Source: Lacinutrix sp. Bg11-31 (GTDB lineage Bacteria > Bacteroidota > Bacteroidia > Flavobacteriales > Flavobacteriaceae). From it: 64,000 nt of DNA. Below, one piece after another: positions 60,036-64,000 of this stretch (its first letter is position 1; every line of letters starts with the position of its first letter). The translations under genes were made by a program, and so were the position numbers. Where the stretch lies: NCBI RefSeq assembly GCF_002831665.1, contig NZ_CP025118.1:558001-622000 (forward strand), read 5' to 3'. The notes beneath the pieces were generated by a model. The model had not been told where the DNA came from, made no database searches, and saw only the letters and a list, made by a program, of their open reading frames with translations.

Positions 60036-61034
60036 ATGAAACAAACAATATCTCAAAAAATAAAAGTTGGTACATTTGTAATTCTTGGCACAATTATTTT
60101 AGTAGCAGCGTTATATTTTATTGGAAATAAGCAACATATATTTAGTAAAAACATTAAAGTTTACAGTGTTTTTCAGAATGTAAATGGTTTACAATTGGGA
60201 AATAATGTACGCTATTCTGGGATCAATATAGGTACTGTTAGCCAAATAGAAATGATAAACAATGCACAAATTGTGGTGCAAATGTTAGTAGAAGAGAAAA
60301 CAGGAGCATTTATTAAAAAAGATGCTATTGCAACTATTGGTTCAGATGGATTAGTTGGTAGCATGGTTGTTAATATTATTCCAGGAAAAAAAAACTTAGC
60401 TGTTATTATCTCTGGGGATTCAATTGCATCTTATAGTAAAATTGGAGCAGACGATATGCTATCTACCTTAAATGTAACGAACGAAAATGCCGCACTTTTA
60501 ACGTCTGATTTATTAAAAATTACCACTAAAATTTTAGATGGCGAGGGAGTTTTAGGAGCATTAATTACAGATTCATTACTTACAAAAGATATAAAAGAAA
60601 CACTCTATAATTTAAAACAAACAACTAAAGGCACAGATCAAGCAGCTGTAAAATTAAATAAACTATTATCTAAAATTAATTTTGAAGATAGTGCAGCTGG
60701 TGTTTTACTAAACGATACTATAGCAGGTAATCAAGTTAAAAAGGTGTTTAATAATTTAGAAGAATCTAGTAAATCTATTTTAGAAATCACTAAAACTTTA
60801 GATGAAATGGTTTTAGAAATAAAACAAAAAGAAAGCACTTTTAATTATCTAACTAAGGACGAAGAGCTTCCAAAAATTATAGACTCAACAATGTTAAATA
60901 TTAAAGAAGCTTCAGAAAAATTAAATGAAAACATGGAAGCTTTAAAACATAATTTTTTCTTTAAAGGTTACTTTAAAAAACAAGAGCGATTAGAAAAAAA
61001 AGAGGCTAAAAAAAATCAAAATAATGAAAATTGA
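60036..61034 (+). CDS. mlaD: MlaD/MCE domain protein
   Basis: The 332-residue protein has one N-terminal membrane anchor (KVGTFVILGTIILVAALYFIG) and an MCE domain at about 37-125 (VYSVFQNVNGLQLGNNVRYSGINIG in pieces, VNIIPGKK). The C-terminal part is a long helical, charged region. MCE proteins form the hexameric ring that carries lipid to the transporter. Its last 11 bp overlap the start of the next ORF. Confidence 0.9.
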   Translation: MKQTISQKIKVGTFVILGTIILVAALYFIGNKQHIFSKNIKVYSVFQNVNGLQLGNNVRYSGINIGTVSQIEMINNAQIVVQMLVEEKTGAFIKKDAIATIGSDGLVGSMVVNIIPGKKNLAVIISGDSIASYSKIGADDMLSTLNVTNENAALLTSDLLKITTKILDGEGVLGALITDSLLTKDIKETLYNLKQTTKGTDQAAVKLNKLLSKINFEDSAAGVLLNDTIAGNQVKKVFNNLEESSKSILEITKTLDEMVLEIKQKESTFNYLTKDEELPKIIDSTMLNIKEASEKLNENMEALKHNFFFKGYFKKQERLEKKEAKKNQNNEN

Positions 61035-61515
61035 ACACTTGCAAGAACGGGTTTTAGACTATAAAACATCTATTGAAACTGTTGTAGAAAAGAAAATACA
61101 ATGGAGTAAGGTTACAAAACCATTATTATTAAAAACGCTCAAAACAATAGTTAAAAAATATGCTATTGGCTGGAAAGTACAAGAGCTAAATTGGATACAT
61201 AATAACGAAGCTGTAAATATTACTTTCGATTCTTTTCCAGAAGCATTAATAGATTGTACCAATCGTATTCCAGCTTATCAATTTATTTCTGGTGCTGCAT
61301 TAGTTTATTCTCAAACCTATAGTGGAGACGTATTTATATTTGTGCTCTTTCCAGATATTAATGAAATTAATTATGAAGATAATATTGTTGAGTTTGTAAC
61401 TCTTAATCCCTTAGAGATTTCAGAAAAATTAATAGTTGAAAACGTTGATCAATTTTTAAAAGAAATGATAAAATGGGAGTTACCTAGTAAAAAGACAAAA
61501 TTAGGTTATAGCTAA
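61024..61515 (+). CDS. Unknown protein closing the mla operon
   Basis: The 163-residue protein (MKIEHLQERVLDYKTSIETV, AIGWKVQELNWIHNNEAVNI, FLFPDINEINYED-like FVLFPDINEINYED, FLKEMIKWELPSK) has mixed helix and strand and no signal peptide. I do not recognise a family. It overlaps mlaD by 11 bp and is convergent with the patatin gene 3 bp away, so it belongs to the mla transcript. It may be a cytoplasmic partner of the transporter. Confidence 0.6.
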   Translation: MKIEHLQERVLDYKTSIETVVEKKIQWSKVTKPLLLKTLKTIVKKYAIGWKVQELNWIHNNEAVNITFDSFPEALIDCTNRIPAYQFISGAALVYSQTYSGDVFIFVLFPDINEINYEDNIVEFVTLNPLEISEKLIVENVDQFLKEMIKWELPSKKTKLGYS

Positions 61516-61518
61516 TAT

Positions 61519-62286
61519 TTAATCTATTAATTCACGTTTATTTTTTTGAAGAACTTTTATAGCTTCTTCGTATCCAATATTAAAAATAGCATCTATATTT
61601 TTTATACTAAATAGCCCATATTCTTTAAGTTTATCTGGATAAACCACCAAATCGCATAGATTAAATTTTGACATAGATTGATTGTTAAAACTAATATTAT
61701 AAGCACGATTTAAAACTTGATAAGAGTGCTTTAAATCTTTAGTTGCAACATCTTGTATGGGATTAACATAAACGCCAATAATTTTTGAACACTCTTTTTG
61801 TAGAGGTTCTACTGGAAAATTATTTAAAATACCACCATCTATGTATATACTATCCTTCATTAAAACGGGAGAGAAAATTCCGGGTACTGCAGATGAAGCT
61901 AAAATAGGCTTTATAAGTTCGCCAGAATTAAATGTTTCTAAATTTGCAGTTAATAAATTGGTTGTACTAATATATAATTTGCGTTTTAGTGTGTTAAAAT
62001 CATCTTGAGTAAAAAAAGGTTTTAAATCTTTATAAAATTTAGAGGTATCAATAAATCCAGGTTTATTATTTGCATATTTTTTATAATTAAATATTGGTAC
62101 ATTTTTAAAAAATTGTAGAATCTCCTGCCATGAATGTCCAGCAGCATATAAACTACCTACAATAGCACCTGCACTTGTTCCAGAAACATGAGAAACAGTA
62201 ATATTATATTCTTCTAATGCTTTTAATACACCTATATGTGCGACACCTCTAATTCCACCACCAGATAAAACTAATCCTACATTCAT
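61519..62286 (-). CDS. Patatin-like phospholipase
   Basis: The 255-residue protein has the oxyanion loop SGGGIRGVAH (residues 8-17), the nucleophile motif GTSAG (S38) and the catalytic Asp in DGGILNNFPVEPL. All parts of the Ser-Asp dyad are present, so it should hydrolyse lipids. There is no signal peptide, which points to a cytoplasmic or membrane-associated enzyme. It is convergent with the mla operon and both have Fnr-like promoters, which suggests a shared role in membrane lipid change under low oxygen. Confidence 0.9.
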   Translation of the reverse strand: MNVGLVLSGGGIRGVAHIGVLKALEEYNITVSHVSGTSAGAIVGSLYAAGHSWQEILQFFKNVPIFNYKKYANNKPGFIDTSKFYKDLKPFFTQDDFNTLKRKLYISTTNLLTANLETFNSGELIKPILASSAVPGIFSPVLMKDSIYIDGGILNNFPVEPLQKECSKIIGVYVNPIQDVATKDLKHSYQVLNRAYNISFNNQSMSKFNLCDLVVYPDKLKEYGLFSIKNIDAIFNIGYEEAIKVLQKNKRELID

Positions 62287-62301
62287 TTTTTTTATTTTAT
62301 A

Positions 62302-62344
62302 TAAAAGTAGTAGAGTTGTAACTTAAAAAAAATGACAAGTATCA
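62302..62344 (-). promoter_or_regulatory. Patatin promoter: box TGACAAGTATCA and -7 TACTTTTA
   Basis: Box 62333-62344; -7 on the minus strand at 62309-62302, one mismatch. Centre to -7 first base is 29.5 bp. Confidence 0.75.
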
Positions 62345-62373
62345 CATATTAATTAAATAAAAATTTCAAAAAC

Positions 62374-62416
62374 TGATATTTGTCATATTTTAAAACATCA
62401 ATCTATACTAATTTAG
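62374..62416 (+). promoter_or_regulatory. Promoter of sRNA unit 1: box TGATATTTGTCA and -7 TAATTTAG
   Basis: Box 62374-62385; -7 at 62409-62416, one mismatch. Centre to -7 first base is 29.5 bp. Predicted start near 62422, in a region with no protein gene. Confidence 0.65.
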
Positions 62417-62460
62417 TCCTGTAAGTTAAATCAAAGAGTATTAAATATATTCTAAAAAAA

Positions 62461-62493
62461 AACAAGAAACACTAAATGTATTTCTTGTTTTTT
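62461..62493. terminator. Intrinsic terminator 40 bp after sRNA promoter 1
   Basis: AACAAGAAA / TTTCTTGTT (62461-62469 and 62481-62489) with a T run on the plus strand and an A run on the other side. A transcript from the start near 62422 would be about 70 nt if it ends here. Confidence 0.7.
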
Positions 62494-62531
62494 AAATTTT
62501 TTCTGCATTGGTAATCTGCAGAAAATAATCT

Positions 62532-62649
62532 TTATTATTTATCAAACCTATTAGTTAATAGTTGATCTTAAAATTGTGTTTGATAATAATAAAGGCGCTA
62601 TTAATCAATGAAGAAAAACAGGAGTAATTTTTATTGCTTCTGTTTTTTT
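62532..62649 (+). ncRNA. Candidate small RNA unit 1 (118 nt), paralogue of the unit at 63443
   Basis: This 118-nt segment and the one at 63443-63560 are about nine-tenths identical by eye, with conserved blocks TATTTATCAAACCTATTAG and CGCTATTAATCAATGAA. Each ends in an intrinsic terminator (here ACAGGAGTAAT / ATTGCTTCTGT plus T run). A stem position is G-U here and A-U in the other copy, so pairing is kept. There is no ORF. It lies downstream of an Fnr-like promoter (62374-62416), although another terminator intervenes, so it could have its own start or depend on readthrough. Confidence 0.6.
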
Positions 62650-62745
62650 ATTTTAATAGTATTCGTTTTCAAACTAGAAAAGATTAATGTAAAATATACT
62701 TGAGAAATCAAAAATTATAATTTATAATATAAATTTATAATTAAA

Positions 62746-62779
62746 AAAACCGTCTAAACTTTTAAAGCTAGACGGTTTT
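62746..62779 (-). terminator. Terminator of the CBS-domain gene
   Basis: AAAACCGTCTA / TAGACGGTTTT, an 11-bp stem with a 12-base loop, 20 bp after the stop at 62799, with an A run on the plus strand. Confidence 0.8.
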
Positions 62780-62798
62780 TATTTCAACAATAATAGCA

Positions 62799-63218
62799 CT
62801 AAAATTGTTCTATTAAATAGTTTATTAAATCTGTAGTTGTTACAATACCTACTAATTTCTTATTGTCAACAACTGGTAATGCATGAAATTCTTTTTTAGC
62901 TAATATCTCTGCCACTTCTTTAATAGTTGTATTTGTATTTACGCTTATTAAATTTTTTGCCATAACCTGCTCAATAGTAAACATGTTATAAACTACTGTG
63001 TCAATTTCTTGCTCTTCTTCGAAAGCAGAATCTGCAAAACTTATGCGTAATAAATCTGTGAAACTTAACATGCCAATTATAGATTCTCCAGAAACTACAG
63101 GAATATGGCGAATATTATTTTTTTTGAATAATTCTTCAGCTGTTTCTAAATTATCTGTGTGGTTAAGTGTAATAACATCTTTGGTCATTATAGCTGATAC
63201 TGGTGTTCTTTTCTTCAT
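62799..63218 (-). CDS. CBS-domain pair protein
   Basis: The 139-residue protein is two CBS domains: VSAIMTKDVITLNHTDNLETAE and IRHIPVVSGESIIGMLSFTDLL in the first, VMAKNLISVNTNTTIKEVAEIL and FHALPVVDNKKLVGIVTTTDLI in the second. Stand-alone CBS pairs bind adenine nucleotides and regulate other proteins; the partner is unknown. It has an Fnr-like promoter and a terminator of its own, and lies between the two sRNA units. Confidence 0.9.
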   Translation of the reverse strand: MKKRTPVSAIMTKDVITLNHTDNLETAEELFKKNNIRHIPVVSGESIIGMLSFTDLLRISFADSAFEEEQEIDTVVYNMFTIEQVMAKNLISVNTNTTIKEVAEILAKKEFHALPVVDNKKLVGIVTTTDLINYLIEQF

Positions 63219-63244
63219 AATTATTTAAGTTTTAAATTCTACAA

Positions 63245-63287
63245 TAAAGATAGGTTTAACACTTAAAAATTAATATGACAATAATCA
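63245..63287 (-). promoter_or_regulatory. CBS gene promoter: box TGACAATAATCA and -7 TATCTTTA
   Basis: Box 63276-63287; -7 on the minus strand at 63252-63245, one mismatch. Centre to -7 first base is 29.5 bp. Confidence 0.75.
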
Positions 63288-63340
63288 TATTTAGAAAATA
63301 AAATAGAAGTTTTTCTTAAATTAAAAATTGAGCACATTAC

Positions 63341-63383
63341 TGATATTTATCATAGTTTTAATTGATAATAGGCATTACTTTTA
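63341..63383 (+). promoter_or_regulatory. Promoter of sRNA unit 2: box TGATATTTATCA and -7 TACTTTTA
   Basis: Box 63341-63352, identical to the hemN box; -7 at 63376-63383, one mismatch. Centre to -7 first base is 29.5 bp. Predicted start near 63389, giving a transcript of about 170 nt to the terminator at 63560. Confidence 0.72.
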
Positions 63384-63442
63384 ATATGTTATTTAGTTTA
63401 TAGTTATTGAGTTTTTTCAATAGTAATAACCTAATTACATTT

Positions 63443-63560
63443 TTATTATTTATCAAACCTATTAGTTAATGGTTAAGCTTAAAATAGTGTTTGCTAATAA
63501 TAAATACGCTATTAATCAATGAATAAAAACAGAAGTAATAGTATTGCTTCTGTTTTTTTT
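63443..63560 (+). ncRNA. Candidate small RNA unit 2 (118 nt), paralogue of the unit at 62532
   Basis: Same length and conserved blocks as unit 1. The terminator is ACAGAAGTAAT / ATTGCTTCTGT followed by eight T residues. No ORF is present. Between the Fnr-like promoter at 63341-63383 and this unit there is only a small hairpin (TATTGA/TCAATA), so a single ~170-nt transcript including the unit is plausible. It ends 39 bp before the MscS channel gene and would not read into it. Confidence 0.65.
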
Positions 63561-63598
63561 AATTAAAAATTTGAATAATAATCATAATAAGCACTTTT

Positions 63599-64000
63599 AT
63601 GAATTTTCTTGAATTTATTTACGATTGGATATCCAAACATCCAATAGCCACAAGTTTAATAAAGTATTGCTTCTGGATTCTGTTTTCTATTTTAATTATT
63701 CAGTTTTTAAGGCGCTCTTTAAAACGTTACTTACCAGAAACAAAAACAAGATATAAGTCTCAAAAAGCAATTGAAATTATAGGCTACATTTTTTTAATTT
63801 TTTTAACTATTTCATATTTTACAGGTAATGTTAAAGACTTCACATTAGCAATTGGCTTATTTTCTGCAGGAGTTGCTATTACACTTCAAGAGTTGTTTTT
63901 AAGTATAGCTGGTTCCATTTATATCTTTTTAGTAAAAGTCTATGCTCCAGGAGATAGAATAGAAATTAATGGTATTAAAGGAGATGTAATAGATATAGAT
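63599..64000 (+). CDS. MscS-family mechanosensitive channel, 5' part (3' end outside window)
   Basis: ATG 63599 opens MNFLEFIYDWISKHPIATSL with no stop up to the window end (134 codons). It has membrane helices (YCFWILFSILIIQFL, IIGYIFLIFLTISYF, LAIGLFSAGVAITLQ) and the MscS pore and linker pattern LQELFLSIAGSIYIFL, then YAPGDRIEINGIKGDVIDID. The family type is clear. The subclass cannot be set from the fragment. Confidence 0.85.
   Translation, partial: MNFLEFIYDWISKHPIATSLIKYCFWILFSILIIQFLRRSLKRYLPETKTRYKSQKAIEIIGYIFLIFLTISYFTGNVKDFTLAIGLFSAGVAITLQELFLSIAGSIYIFLVKVYAPGDRIEINGIKGDVIDID

Overview
The window is chromosomal DNA from a member of the Flavobacteriaceae (Bacteroidetes). The evidence is a low-GC sequence, -7 promoter elements of the TAnnTTTG type, secreted proteins with C-terminal type IX secretion (Por) sorting domains, a GEVED-type adhesin, bacillithiol synthesis (BshB1), DUF4290/DUF493/DUF2452 proteins, a CcsB-CcsA fusion and a CcoN-CcoO fusion. 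I cannot name the genus from the sequence alone.

Layout. 0-10 kb: the 3' part of hisS, a short secreted protein copied from a domain of its large neighbour, a 1642-residue surface protein and a secreted M14 carboxypeptidase, then an integrase remnant beside tRNA-Met. 10-33 kb: housekeeping genes (YqgE, HU, fmt, recQ, murA, corA, maf, UbiA, KdsC-like, truncated globin, ccsBA, mscL, a PLP lyase, rlmF, bshB1), ending at tRNA-His. 33.1-39.2 kb: an accessory island of six small loci, all on the minus strand and separated by related palindromic repeats that resemble integron attC sites. It also holds a Fic/Xre 'mobile mystery' pair with four operator-like palindromes, a 194-bp MITE with 8-bp target duplication and a dead IS200/IS605-type transposase. 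39.3-45.4 kb: two tandem M28 peptidases, membrane proteins and an exonuclease/GIY-YIG fusion. 45.5-64 kb: a respiratory and microaerobic block with hemN, the cbb3 oxidase genes (ccoI, S, NO, Q, P, G, H), a Crp/Fnr regulator, a universal stress protein, an Mla-type ABC transporter, a patatin, a CBS protein, two candidate small RNAs and the start of an MscS channel.

The strongest new signal is in the last block. Ten promoters there carry a 12-bp palindrome TGAY-N4-RTCA. In every one of the ten, the palindrome centre lies exactly 29.5 bp upstream of the first base of a TAnnTTTG-like -7 element. This places it at about -41.5, the geometry of a class II Fnr-type activator. The promoters drive hemN, the cco operon, ccoI, usp, a 66-residue ORF divergent from usp, the mla operon, the patatin, the CBS protein and two paralogous ~118-nt small-RNA-like units that each end in an intrinsic terminator. 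The likely regulator, a Crp/Fnr protein with cysteines at 5, 8, 54 and 107, is encoded in the middle of the block.

Other items to check are a small gene interrupted by a 14-bp tandem repeat (23.1-23.5 kb), MurA with Asp in place of the fosfomycin-target Cys, and the attC-like cassette array.
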